Below are positions 9,105 to 17,351 of a stretch of 57,734 nt of DNA, piece after piece. The stretch comes from Microcaldota archaeon (GTDB taxonomy: Archaea > Micrarchaeota > Micrarchaeia > Micrarchaeales > Micrarchaeaceae): NCBI GenBank assembly GCA_021797495.1, contig JAJZZO010000004.1, positions 1-57,734 of the forward strand, written 5' to 3'. Position 1 is the first letter of the stretch, and each line of letters begins with the position of its first letter. Under the pieces are notes generated by a model, which saw nothing but the letters and a program-made list of their open reading frames with translations, had not been told where the DNA came from and searched no databases. A program made the translations under genes and the position numbers.

Positions 9105-9196
9105 TGCTGCACCTGATACTAGCCACTTTCAGATACCTTTTACAGTTATTAATTTAAATTCTTTGCTAAACACCCTATTTCAAGCCCCAGAAAGGG

Positions 9197-9208
9197 TTAA
9201 TATATTTA
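9197..9208 (+). promoter_or_regulatory. TATA box for rfcL
   Basis: TTAATATATTTA lies in the 152-base divergent spacer between uppS and rfcL. Predicted transcription start is near 9230, compatible with starts at 9257 or 9302. Confidence 0.45.
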
Positions 9209-9301
9209 GTCACTAAAATAGTATTATAGTTTTGCGGATTTTGCATTTTTGCACGTATGAACCAACTGAGATTATTTAAGGTGAACATTTTGATACGAAG
9301 C

Positions 9302-10504
9302 ATGCTGTTTTACGAGCCTGAAACCCTTGACAAGATAAAGGGGAACGAAACGGCGGTTGCGGAACTCAGACGCTTCGCCCTTTCGTTCAGGATGGGAAAG
9401 CATGAGAGACCGCTGTTGGTTTATGGGCCCACAGGCATCGGCAAGAGCGCCGCAATAAGGCTGCTTGCCAAGGAAAATGGGTGGAATATAATAGAGTTGA
9501 GCGCTAGCGATTATAGAGACAAGGAGAGCATATCCGGCATGCTCACGGCGGCATCGCAATCAAGAGGGCTCTTTGGAGGAAGGAACCTGATAATGCTTGA
9601 CGAGATAGACGAGTTGAGTTCCAGATTCGACAAGGGAGCAGCAGCAGCGATAAGCGATCTCGTCAACAAATCAAAGAACCCGATAATACTCATAGCAAAT
9701 GATATGTGGGACCAAAAAATAACGTTCTTAAGGAACATCACCACACCCGTGGAGTTTAAGAAACCCAGGCAATTCGTTGTGGAAGAGTTGTTGAACGATG
9801 TGGCGGCCGAAGCAGGGATAAAAGCGAACAAAGACGTGATAACTGCAATCGCGAGGAGATCAGGCGGCGATGTGAGAAGCGCGATAAGCGACATGCTTAT
9901 ACTTGGCGATGCTCCGGACGAGGCACTGGATTATATAGGCTTAAGGGACAGAAAGGGCTACATATTCGAGACACTGGACAAAATATTCCTGTCAAACACT
10001 ATAGCTGCACCCTTGAGAGCTATAACAAATTCCGAGGATACCGGAGACATGCTGATAAAGTGGGTAGACCAGAACATACCGAAGAGGTATACTTACATTT
10101 TAGATATAGCCACAGCTTACGAGAACCTTGCTGATGCGTCCGTATACTTCAGCAGGGCGATAAGGTCGCAGTACTACACGTATTGGAGGTACATGAATGT
10201 CATGATGTCCAGCGGCGTTGCACTTTCGAAAAGCGCTTACCCACAGGTGAAGCTGCGCTACGAATTCCCTAAAGCCATAAAGGAGCTCAGCACCACGAAA
10301 AACGAGAGGTCCATATCTACAGAGATTGCAAAAAGGCTCCAGAGGCACATACACGAAAGCCTTTCCAGAATAAAGGAGTATTATATACCGATGCTTGTTT
10401 CGATGGTCAAAAATTCCGACGATGAAAACACGTATGCATTCCTTGAAAGCAGGTATGGCTTGGAACAAAAACAGATAGAATTCCTGAAGAACGGAGCCCA
10501 CTAA
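9302..10504 (+). CDS. rfcL: Replication factor C large subunit (short form)
   Basis: 400 aa from ATG 9302; an in-frame ATG at 9257 would add 15 residues with no family match. It begins MLFYEPETLDKIKGNETAV, a weakened version of the usual W-x-EKYRP-x-TLDE start. Walker A is GPTGIGKSAA, the conserved ELSASDYRDK follows, Walker B is LIMLDEIDEL, and the sensor 2 region includes RRSGGDVRSAISD. It partners RfcS in loading PCNA. Archaeal RfcL is usually 470-500 aa with a C-terminal PCNA-interacting (PIP) box. Here the protein ends YGLEQKQIEFLKNGAH with no clear PIP box. Its stop overlaps that of the convergent recJ-like gene by 4 bases. Confidence 0.92.
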   Translation: MLFYEPETLDKIKGNETAVAELRRFALSFRMGKHERPLLVYGPTGIGKSAAIRLLAKENGWNIIELSASDYRDKESISGMLTAASQSRGLFGGRNLIMLDEIDELSSRFDKGAAAAISDLVNKSKNPIILIANDMWDQKITFLRNITTPVEFKKPRQFVVEELLNDVAAEAGIKANKDVITAIARRSGGDVRSAISDMLILGDAPDEALDYIGLRDRKGYIFETLDKIFLSNTIAAPLRAITNSEDTGDMLIKWVDQNIPKRYTYILDIATAYENLADASVYFSRAIRSQYYTYWRYMNVMMSSGVALSKSAYPQVKLRYEFPKAIKELSTTKNERSISTEIAKRLQRHIHESLSRIKEYYIPMLVSMVKNSDDENTYAFLESRYGLEQKQIEFLKNGAH

Positions 10505-11889
10505 TCCCCAAGGTTTATGCATATCTCCTTTTCCAGCAACTTAAGGAACTCCTCCGTCAAATATTCGTCCTCCAGTTTTACGCTTGCGGCTTCATTGTGA
10601 CCGCCGCCATTTAGTATGTAGTCGGTATCGCCCTTCATCTTTTCTATTATTGAGAGCAAACTGAGGCGCTTTGAAAGTATTTTGCTTGCCCTTATCGAAG
10701 CCAGGCCCCTATTGTGGACTATAGTCACAGATGGGCCGAACTTTTCTTCAACAGAATCGCTAAATATCGAGGTAAACCTCCCGTGCCTGACAAAGTTGTA
10801 TGCACTATCCGATACACGCGAATAGTCTAGAACGGCGATGACGAATCCCGCATGCCTGTGCACTTTCAGGTGCTGCATGCCGGTGATTATGGCCTCGTCC
10901 ATTTGCGATTTTGCCTCGGAGAATATGCTGCGTGAGACAGATTCGTCCTCTATCGACGCTATTATCGATTTTGGATTTACGTTGCTGCTTCGGGAGCTGC
11001 TGTCCGTTGTTATGGCATCCAATATGACTGCCAGCTTCAGGGTTTCAGGCTCTTCCTTTGCGTATGAACTGTGATCGCTCAGCAACGATGCCTTGGCAAG
11101 GTCCTTGACTTTAGCGTTGGCTATCTTGCTCGCGACGGCGCACGCCATTGCGCCTGCAGATACATCGGAACCATATCCTTCAAGCCACGGATTCACGTAC
11201 AGTGCCTCTCCATAATCAAAACCATCGTATGTGGGGTGGTGATCAAGCCATACTATGTCCATGTATTCGGATGCCTTTTTTATCACGGGTATGCTCTCGT
11301 CCAATGTACCGAAGTCTATTATGCACAGCAGCGGCTTTTCCACAGAATGGAACTGGGACAGCCTTAACTGGTCGTATGACAGCGACTGCATCGTGTATGC
11401 CACGCCCTTGTTCATTGTCCATATGCAATTATGGCTGCTTAGCCTTATCTCCTTTCCCAGCTTGTCTAGGGCCTTGTATATGGCCACTGCACCAGAGGCA
11501 CCATCACCGTCGTTATGAAACCTGAATATTATCGGAGCGCCCGAGACAAACTTGCGCACTATGCGCTCCGCAACTTGGCCAAGCTTGGGCCCCATGGCAG
11601 AAAATGCCTCGTCCAGCGGTTTTATCCCGAATTTTTGGACTGGCCTGGTTTCAGGAAGCGCTTTTAACGCATTTGACATGAGCCTTTCGTATTCTTCCGA
11701 CGTTGCTTTCCTTCCAGTTATGTGTTTTGCGTCTAGCTGGGAAAGCGCGTCCGAAGCACTGAGTTCGACTATGTCCAACGGCTCCGCTAGCGCCCTTGAA
11801 TAGATTTGCACAGGTACGCTTCCGATAAGCGTGCAAAGCTCAAGGTTTTTAGGGACATATTTGACGCTTGAAACTACGAATTCTGGCAT
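10501..11889 (-). CDS. RecJ-like DHH family phosphoesterase / single-strand exonuclease
   Basis: 462 aa. DHH motif I is FRFHNDGDGASGA (around residue 125), followed by CIIDFG, motif III WLDHHPTYDG, and motif IV SLLSDHSSY. The DHHA1 domain ends in ILNGGGHNEAASVKL. All metal-binding positions of RecJ-type nucleases appear intact, so activity is likely. Archaeal RecJ-like proteins (GAN, Cdc45-related) associate with the GINS/MCM replicative helicase or repair Okazaki fragments; which role applies cannot be told. The roughly 100-residue N-terminal domain before motif I is not one I recognise. It is convergent with rfcL. Confidence 0.85.
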   Translation of the reverse strand: MPEFVVSSVKYVPKNLELCTLIGSVPVQIYSRALAEPLDIVELSASDALSQLDAKHITGRKATSEEYERLMSNALKALPETRPVQKFGIKPLDEAFSAMGPKLGQVAERIVRKFVSGAPIIFRFHNDGDGASGAVAIYKALDKLGKEIRLSSHNCIWTMNKGVAYTMQSLSYDQLRLSQFHSVEKPLLCIIDFGTLDESIPVIKKASEYMDIVWLDHHPTYDGFDYGEALYVNPWLEGYGSDVSAGAMACAVASKIANAKVKDLAKASLLSDHSSYAKEEPETLKLAVILDAITTDSSSRSSNVNPKSIIASIEDESVSRSIFSEAKSQMDEAIITGMQHLKVHRHAGFVIAVLDYSRVSDSAYNFVRHGRFTSIFSDSVEEKFGPSVTIVHNRGLASIRASKILSKRLSLLSIIEKMKGDTDYILNGGGHNEAASVKLEDEYLTEEFLKLLEKEICINLGD

Positions 11890-11987
11890 AAAATCGTTAT
11901 TTTACATTTGGGCAGTGCTGCAATCCAAGTTATTTAGATGGGACTAATATTTGTATTTATCCATGCATAAGCGGATTTCCGAAGTTT

Positions 11988-13016
11988 TTAGCCGGAAGAG
12001 TTGGTGCCATTCGCCACTCTGGCTATGCAATTTTTCTGTACGGAAGAATTCGTTATAGGGCTGCAATATGTGGCGTTATGGTAAAGAACGGCAAAACCCA
12101 CATAGCACGAGTCCGTGGTTAGTTCGCCGCCGTAAACACCAGCTGCCGTGCAATTTGATATTACGGCATTGACGCTTAGCTTTGCCCTTTGTACTGACGT
12201 TGAATTTGCTTGTATGGCACAAGCGGCGGAGATTGTGCCTGGTATGTACGCACACAGCGAAGGATTGTCGTATTTTATTGCGAGAGAGTAATAGCATATT
12301 TCCGAATCCGATGCATTAAGCAATATGTTATCTAAGGCATAATTCGTTGCGCTTGAGTTCGATGCATATATGCTTAAAAGCTCCGTGGCTGGCATACCAG
12401 TCGAGACATTGCTGCTCATATTAGAGCAGTATGAAGCGTTGCCCGTAGACATCGCCAGCGTATACGTGCTTGCATTCGAGCAATATCCGTTAAGGGTGTG
12501 GTTGCTTATGCCGTTGCAATAGGATGCCGAGGCGAATTTCCTTAAAGACGCGAAAGAATACAGGCATTCCGACTTATATTGTTGCGCGTTTAATGAATTG
12601 CACACGCTTTCGTTGCCGGTGCTTATGCTCAGATTGCTAGCGCAGCTGTAGAGCGTGCTTTGATTATTTATGGAATTGCATATGGATGCGTTCCTTGTTG
12701 AAACTGCCACATTTTCAAGGCAGAGATTTTGCATTTGCGTCCCAGTAATTTCATAGCACATTGATGTGTTTCCGGTGCTCACTGCATAGCGCTCAAAACA
12801 GTTATTGCGCTGTGTCGCATACAACACGCCAGAACAACCTTTATGCAAATCTATGTAGAACGAGGATATGACGGCAAGGCCGACTATTATGAGCACTAGC
12901 ACCCCTATGCGCATGTATTCGTTTTTTGTTTTTTGGGGCTTTGGATTCCGCACGGCTTGGGCGGTAGGATTTACACCGCTTGCCGCAGCTTTCACCTTGC
13001 CTTTTCCGTTTTGCAT
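11988..13016 (-). CDS. Membrane-anchored Cys-repeat protein with many N-glycosylation sequons
   Basis: 342 aa. A lysine-rich N-terminus is followed by one hydrophobic helix (about residues 37-53), then an outside domain built of tandem units of about 28-32 residues. Typical units read CFERYAVSTGNTSMCYEI, CLENVAVSTRNASICNSI and CASNLSISTGNESVCNSL: Cys, hydrophobic, (V/I)ST-x-N-x-S-x-C, then a spacer to the next Cys. Roughly eight units occur. The outside part has about twenty N-x-S/T sequons. Expected state: disulfide-bonded, heavily glycosylated surface protein. Its ATG overlaps the stop of the KaiC-like gene (TAATG), so the two are translationally coupled. Confidence 0.75.
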   Translation of the reverse strand: MQNGKGKVKAAASGVNPTAQAVRNPKPQKTKNEYMRIGVLVLIIVGLAVISSFYIDLHKGCSGVLYATQRNNCFERYAVSTGNTSMCYEITGTQMQNLCLENVAVSTRNASICNSINNQSTLYSCASNLSISTGNESVCNSLNAQQYKSECLYSFASLRKFASASYCNGISNHTLNGYCSNASTYTLAMSTGNASYCSNMSSNVSTGMPATELLSIYASNSSATNYALDNILLNASDSEICYYSLAIKYDNPSLCAYIPGTISAACAIQANSTSVQRAKLSVNAVISNCTAAGVYGGELTTDSCYVGFAVLYHNATYCSPITNSSVQKNCIARVANGTNSSG

Positions 13017-13756
13017 TACGGGGAATCACCCATCTGGTCTACAGTATAAACATTAAACCCGTTTGCGGTTATCTCGTAAGGCGCAAGGGCCCAGCTATGT
13101 TCTGTGCCGCGCATCTTCACAACTTCGGCGGTCAACGTCCTTCTGTCCTCTCTGCTCATTTGGTAGAGCATAAGTATGCCGTCGAATATGAAGAATTCCG
13201 GAGAATACTTCAGCTTGTCCCTGTCCGCGAAGTCTATTTCAACAGTAAGGAAGGTTGTCACATTGAGCCTGCGAAGGTTAGACATGAGCATGAGCATTGA
13301 CCGTCTGTAATGGTATTTGTCTACGAGCATGAGCTTGAGCAGTGATATGGAATCTATGACCACGCACCTTGCATTATTCCTCTTGACAATGGACTCTATG
13401 TCCGATATTATGTTTCCAAATGAGTATGATGCCGAATCACTCTCGGTTTGCAACCTGGATGACGGGTCCTCGCCATCTATTATTATAACCTGTTTTTTTA
13501 TCAACTCGTCTATATCTGTGAAACCCTTGAAAGCCTGCTTCACGTTGCTTAGCAATACCTCGGGCTTCTCTTCCAGCGCTATGAATACGCAAGGTATTCC
13601 GGCTTTTGCATTATGGTATAATATCTCAAACGAAAGCAGTGTTTTACCTGCACCCGGGCCTCCGGCTATTATCGTTTGGTTGTGCTCGGGAACCCCGCCG
13701 TCTAGCATAGAATCGAGGCCGCCTATACCTGTTTTTATTCTTTCAATTTCTCCCAT
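13016..13756 (-). CDS. KaiC-like RecA-superfamily ATPase
   Basis: 246 aa, single KaiC domain. It begins RIKTGIGGLDSMLDGGVPE. Walker A is GGPGAGKT (residues 32-39), the catalytic EE is in FIALEEKPEV, and Walker B is CVVIDSISLL. Single-domain archaeal KaiC/RadC-like ATPases (including FlaH-type proteins) typically serve signalling, motility or membrane machineries rather than a clock. It is the first gene of a two-gene unit with the Cys-repeat membrane protein (stop-start overlap TAATG). A functional link at the cell envelope is an inference from that coupling only. Confidence 0.88.
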   Translation of the reverse strand: MGEIERIKTGIGGLDSMLDGGVPEHNQTIIAGGPGAGKTLLSFEILYHNAKAGIPCVFIALEEKPEVLLSNVKQAFKGFTDIDELIKKQVIIIDGEDPSSRLQTESDSASYSFGNIISDIESIVKRNNARCVVIDSISLLKLMLVDKYHYRRSMLMLMSNLRRLNVTTFLTVEIDFADRDKLKYSPEFFIFDGILMLYQMSREDRRTLTAEVVKMRGTEHSWALAPYEITANGFNVYTVDQMGDSP

Positions 13757-13838
13757 TCAACACGCCATTATTGAATTAGCGTGGCACATTTAAATAGGTT
13801 TTTGGAAAATATACATTATAGGTTATGCTGGTGCCTGA

Positions 13839-14618
13839 ATGATTAAGCGCATTGTTTACATCGGACTCTTCCTGTTAGCGATAAGCATAGTGGCATATTA
13901 CTCGGTATACTCGAGCATAATGAGCCAGACAACTGCAGGCTACGCACAGAATATAACCAGGATCTATGATAACTTTACGCTCGTCAATAATTCGGTGGGA
14001 ACGTTTAGCTTTATGTCACATGTTAACAACGCCAGCATATACGTCTTACGGGCCAGCGCGCCTGTAGACGTGTTCGTGTTAAACGCTACCGGCTATGGCA
14101 ACTGGAAAAATTTTGTTTCTAATGGTTCAAGTACGGCAAACGATCTCAGAATCGCAAAGAGTCTTGAGGGAAAGGGGGCCGTAATGTTATACGAAAACGT
14201 AACAAACGCAACAATGCCTGTATCTTTCGTAAAGCCCATATATGTACAAAACAACTCGAACATTACCTTCGGGATGTTAGGACAAGGAAAATTTTATATA
14301 CTGTCTACCCTATTCCCAGCAACGAACAATTCCAAAGCAACAGTAAACAGCACCTTGGCCCCAAGCATAGATATAAGCCAAAGCATTAGTGACGCTAGAA
14401 GTCTGAGTTTAGTCGGAATTGCCGCAACGTTGATGTTAATCGTGAGCTTCGTAGTAATACTTATAGGCATATTAAGGCAGGATAAAAGCAAGCAAAACGA
14501 GGAGCTAAAACCGGAAGCGGTAGAAGAGCTTTACAAAGGTATAAGGAATTCGAGCTCGGAAACGCAAAGCAGTAAGATAAAGGAAACCAGGAAAACGCAC
14601 AGACCTAAAAAGAGATAG
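13839..14618 (+). CDS. Hypothetical bitopic membrane protein with large outside domain
   Basis: 259 aa. It has an N-terminal hydrophobic helix (residues about 3-23), a beta-rich outside domain of about 160 residues with many N-x-S/T sequons (NIT, NFT, NNS, NAS, NAT, NGS, NVT), a second helix near residues 188-210, and a charged cytosolic tail rich in Lys/Glu ending KTHRPKKR. No family recognised. It is divergent from the KaiC-like gene; the intergenic region holds a TTTAAATAGG element that could serve either direction. Probably a surface protein. Confidence 0.65.
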   Translation: MIKRIVYIGLFLLAISIVAYYSVYSSIMSQTTAGYAQNITRIYDNFTLVNNSVGTFSFMSHVNNASIYVLRASAPVDVFVLNATGYGNWKNFVSNGSSTANDLRIAKSLEGKGAVMLYENVTNATMPVSFVKPIYVQNNSNITFGMLGQGKFYILSTLFPATNNSKATVNSTLAPSIDISQSISDARSLSLVGIAATLMLIVSFVVILIGILRQDKSKQNEELKPEAVEELYKGIRNSSSETQSSKIKETRKTHRPKKR

Positions 14619-14707
14619 CAATTATGGTCAATACGGTCAAGCCCTTGCAAAAGCTATTTATTCGTTTTGTGTCTATACATAGTTAGACAAAAGCCAAAGT
14701 TGATGCT

Positions 14708-15400
14708 ATGGACGAACTTGCAGAAAAAATCGCCGGAGAGATAGCCTTATCCGAAAGCCCTGGCAGCGTGATGAAGAAATGGCGCGAGCTTTTCGGTGTC
14801 ACCCAGGCGGAATTGTCTAAATCGATAAAGATATCGGCTTCCACCATAAGCGATTACGAAAGCAACAGGAGGCTAAGCCCGGGCGTTGCAATAATAAAAA
14901 GGTTCGTCGGAGCCCTTTTCGAGATAGATGAAAGCAAGGGCAGCACAGTAAAGAGCAGCCTTGAAAAATTTGCAGGGCAGCAGAAAGACGAGGAGCTGCC
15001 TTACACGATACATGATTTCAGCACCCCCATAACCGGAGCAGACTTCAACAGGATAATAGAAGGAAAAGTTATCGCAAACCCAAACCAATTGGATGGTATA
15101 AAGCTATTCGGATACACGAAGCTCGACAGCCTTAGGGTCATATTGGAGATGCAGCCTGGAGACTACCCCAAACTTTTCGGCTCAACAACGGAAAGGGTGT
15201 TCATTTTCCAGAACGTGAGCACAGGAAGGTCACCAATGGTCGTGATAAGGGTAGCCCCGATAAAACCGAGGATTGTGGTGATACACAACCTCACAAGCAT
15301 AGACAAATTGGCTGTGAAAATAGCGCAGATAGAAAAGATACCTTTGCTGACAAGCAAGCTTTCGATGGAGGAGATCGAGGCAAGGCTGGGCAAAGTGTGA
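14708..15400 (+). CDS. HTH transcriptional regulator (COG1709-like)
   Basis: 230 aa. Residues about 18-75 form a Cro/C1-type helix-turn-helix: MKKWRELFGVTQAELSKSI, then SASTISDYESNRRLSPG. The C-terminal 150 residues are a distinct domain ending TSKLSMEEIEARLGKV, with IVVIHNLTSIDKLAVKIAQ. This arrangement matches the archaeal COG1709 family of putative regulators, whose ligand or target is not established. It is monocistronic in appearance, convergent with the flavoprotein gene (18 bases between stops). No operator was identifiable upstream. Confidence 0.8.
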   Translation: MDELAEKIAGEIALSESPGSVMKKWRELFGVTQAELSKSIKISASTISDYESNRRLSPGVAIIKRFVGALFEIDESKGSTVKSSLEKFAGQQKDEELPYTIHDFSTPITGADFNRIIEGKVIANPNQLDGIKLFGYTKLDSLRVILEMQPGDYPKLFGSTTERVFIFQNVSTGRSPMVVIRVAPIKPRIVVIHNLTSIDKLAVKIAQIEKIPLLTSKLSMEEIEARLGKV

Positions 15401-15418
15401 ATGTCATAGATAAACGGC

Positions 15419-16177
15419 TCAGCCCCAAACGTCGGCACGTATCTCGTTTTGCGGCACGTTAAGCTGCACTAGCGCATTCTTTATGGCCTGCACGAAAGGC
15501 AGCGGACCGCAAACGTATGTGGTCCTGTCGTTGATGTCTGGAGCACTTTCCTTTATCATTCCTGCATCAACGTGCCCTGTTTTGCCTGTCCAACCGTCGC
15601 CTTCCTGCGGCCTTGTAACTGTTATCACGAGCTTTATCCCCAATTCATCCTTGAGCTGCATAAGCTCTTCTCTGCGTATTGTCTCGCTCGGAAATTTTAT
15701 GCTGTATATCAATATCACGTCTGTACCGGCGTTTATCTTTTTTATATGGCGAAGCATCGACATGAATGGCGCAAAGCCCGTGCCCCCGGCTATGAATAGC
15801 ACCTTCTTGTTCTCTTCAGGCACGAATTTGAACTGGCCATACGGCCCAGTTATCACATATTTGTCTCCTGGCTTCGATTGGGTGAAGTATGATACATGAC
15901 CGCCGTGCTCCTTGACGACATAAAATTCCATTTCTTCAGAGTTTGGTTCAGAGGCTATTGAAAAAGCCCTCCCAATGTAGAGCTTTCCCGTTTGTTTGTC
16001 GATACCAGAAATCATTGCGAACATTCCGGCATCGAAATCCATTGTGCTGCCATCAACGGCTTTTAGCCTTACCAATTGAACTTCCGGTGTTTCACTTGCT
16101 GAGACTGTAAGCTCGTATTCCTTTTTTGAGACTGTGTATATCTTGCCCTCCATCACTATCACTGCATTTTGACTCAT
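15419..16177 (-). CDS. Ferredoxin-NAD(P)H reductase-like flavoprotein
   Basis: 252 aa. The N-terminal beta barrel carries the FAD motif RAFSIASEPN (R-x-[YF]-S) around residue 68, and GPYGQFKF follows. The NAD(P)-binding half starts VLFIAGGTGFAPFMSMLRH and ends with TYVCGPLPFVQAIKNAL. The last residues are IRADVWG. The layout is that of plant-type ferredoxin reductases and phenol hydroxylase/oxygenase reductase modules. There is no Cys-rich [2Fe-2S] motif at either end, so it is not a PyrK-like or chloroplast-ferredoxin fusion. Likely role: hydride transfer between NAD(P)H and a one-electron carrier. Partner unknown. Confidence 0.85.
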   Translation of the reverse strand: MSQNAVIVMEGKIYTVSKKEYELTVSASETPEVQLVRLKAVDGSTMDFDAGMFAMISGIDKQTGKLYIGRAFSIASEPNSEEMEFYVVKEHGGHVSYFTQSKPGDKYVITGPYGQFKFVPEENKKVLFIAGGTGFAPFMSMLRHIKKINAGTDVILIYSIKFPSETIRREELMQLKDELGIKLVITVTRPQEGDGWTGKTGHVDAGMIKESAPDINDRTTYVCGPLPFVQAIKNALVQLNVPQNEIRADVWG

Positions 16178-16335
16178 TTAATTATCGGGCAAGAAATTTA
16201 AAATGCGTTGTAATTCAAAGCGTATCGCAACGTGTATTTCGACTCCGAACCCCTGGTTCTCTGAGAAAGCTTATGAAAAACATATAAATATTACTTAAGC
16301 AGTATGCTAATCGTCCATCAGGATGGTGAAAATTT

Positions 16336-16953
16336 ATGGTAAACGAAGTAAGTAAGGAGCCTAAAAGTTCTAAGTATTTGAATACAGAAGTACATTCAAA
16401 CTCTGGAAGGGACCTTTATTCTCTAAGGGAACTTGATATAAAAAAGGAGTGCTTGATAAAAATCGTCCTCCCCCTCGCGCAGAGAGTTATGGATGAAAAA
16501 ACAGACATAAGCAACGGATTAAAAGATGACAAACCAGATTACATAGAAGTGAGAGATAGAACAGGGTGGGGTTATTTCCGAAAGGTCCAAACGGAGATAT
16601 TGCCAAGCGGCAAAATACAGCTCTATGATATCGGGCCAAGCGGCCATAGCAAGATGCTTGCTTCGGAGTACAACTTGAATTTTGACCAAGACGGCAAAAT
16701 AACTGAAGCCACAGAGGATAAAGATTACGGAAGCAAACACGTTAGCGTGGTATACAGTATAAGCAGTTTTGATAAGGGGGGAACAACGGGATATGACGCA
16801 AAGCCGAAAAGCGTTGTATTGACAACTAAAGAAGGCAATAAGGAACACGTAAAACTTTTTATAGGAACGGATTTGGACGGAGACGACTTGCTTGAAGAGA
16901 TACCGTTCCCAAATAACTTCGCACAAGTATTGACTTATAAACTGAGGGAATGA
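16336..16953 (+). CDS. Hypothetical protein, 205 aa
   Basis: ATG at 16336 preceded by GGTGAAAATTT and, further up, a TATA element (ATATAAATATTAC near 16280), so the gene has its own promoter. The protein is soluble, charged and probably mixed alpha/beta; motifs such as DRTGWGYFRKV and IGTDLDGDDLLEEI are visible but match no family I know. The second gene follows after 24 bases, so the two are likely cotranscribed. No membrane segment or signal peptide. Confidence 0.6.
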   Translation: MVNEVSKEPKSSKYLNTEVHSNSGRDLYSLRELDIKKECLIKIVLPLAQRVMDEKTDISNGLKDDKPDYIEVRDRTGWGYFRKVQTEILPSGKIQLYDIGPSGHSKMLASEYNLNFDQDGKITEATEDKDYGSKHVSVVYSISSFDKGGTTGYDAKPKSVVLTTKEGNKEHVKLFIGTDLDGDDLLEEIPFPNNFAQVLTYKLRE

Positions 16954-16977
16954 CGTTTCGCTAAACCGGTGAAGTGA

Positions 16978-17307
16978 ATGGAAAAAATGAATAGCACCAA
17001 AGAAAAAGTGATTCTTGAGAAAGTCTTTGAAGGGAACGCAAGGCGCATGATATTTGAAAAGGAGGAACTTTCCCTGGTAAAAGAGCTCATAAGCAATGAT
17101 GACGATGCGCTGCATGTGGTAGGCGATATAATTTTTGCATTCAACAGCAAGAGATATGTAATGGACATATTTGAGGAATTATACAAAAATGATATAAAAG
17201 GAGAACTTCTAGTCTCTTTTTATTCGGAATGCAATAAAGACGTTGCAGAACTTGCATACAATATGGAAAGAGGTAAAACCAACTTTCTGCGAAGGGATAC
17301 TGACTGA
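16978..17307 (+). CDS. Hypothetical protein, 109 aa, cotranscribed with the preceding gene
   Basis: ATG-initiated and 24 bases after the 205-aa gene, with GGTGAA directly upstream. The product is mostly helical with heptad-like hydrophobic spacing (LEKVFEGNARRMIFEKEEL, LVKELISNDDDALHVVGD), like small all-alpha repeat proteins. No catalytic or metal motif. It ends just before a hairpin with a T-run. Function unknown. Confidence 0.55.
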   Translation: MEKMNSTKEKVILEKVFEGNARRMIFEKEELSLVKELISNDDDALHVVGDIIFAFNSKRYVMDIFEELYKNDIKGELLVSFYSECNKDVAELAYNMERGKTNFLRRDTD

Positions 17308-17321
17308 TTCCAATTTATTGA

Positions 17322-17351
17322 TTTTTTAGGCTCATGCTCACATGTATGAGC
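17322..17351 (+). terminator. T-run and hairpin between convergent genes
   Basis: A run of six T is followed by GCTCAT...ATGAGC (6-bp stem, 10-base loop, 17330-17351), lying in the short spacer between the 109-aa gene and the end of nreA. Archaeal termination uses the T-run; the hairpin may be incidental. Confidence 0.4.

Noticed and set aside
13016-13756. Circadian KaiC
   Set aside because: Only one KaiC domain is present and there is no kaiA/kaiB; single-domain archaeal relatives serve other functions.
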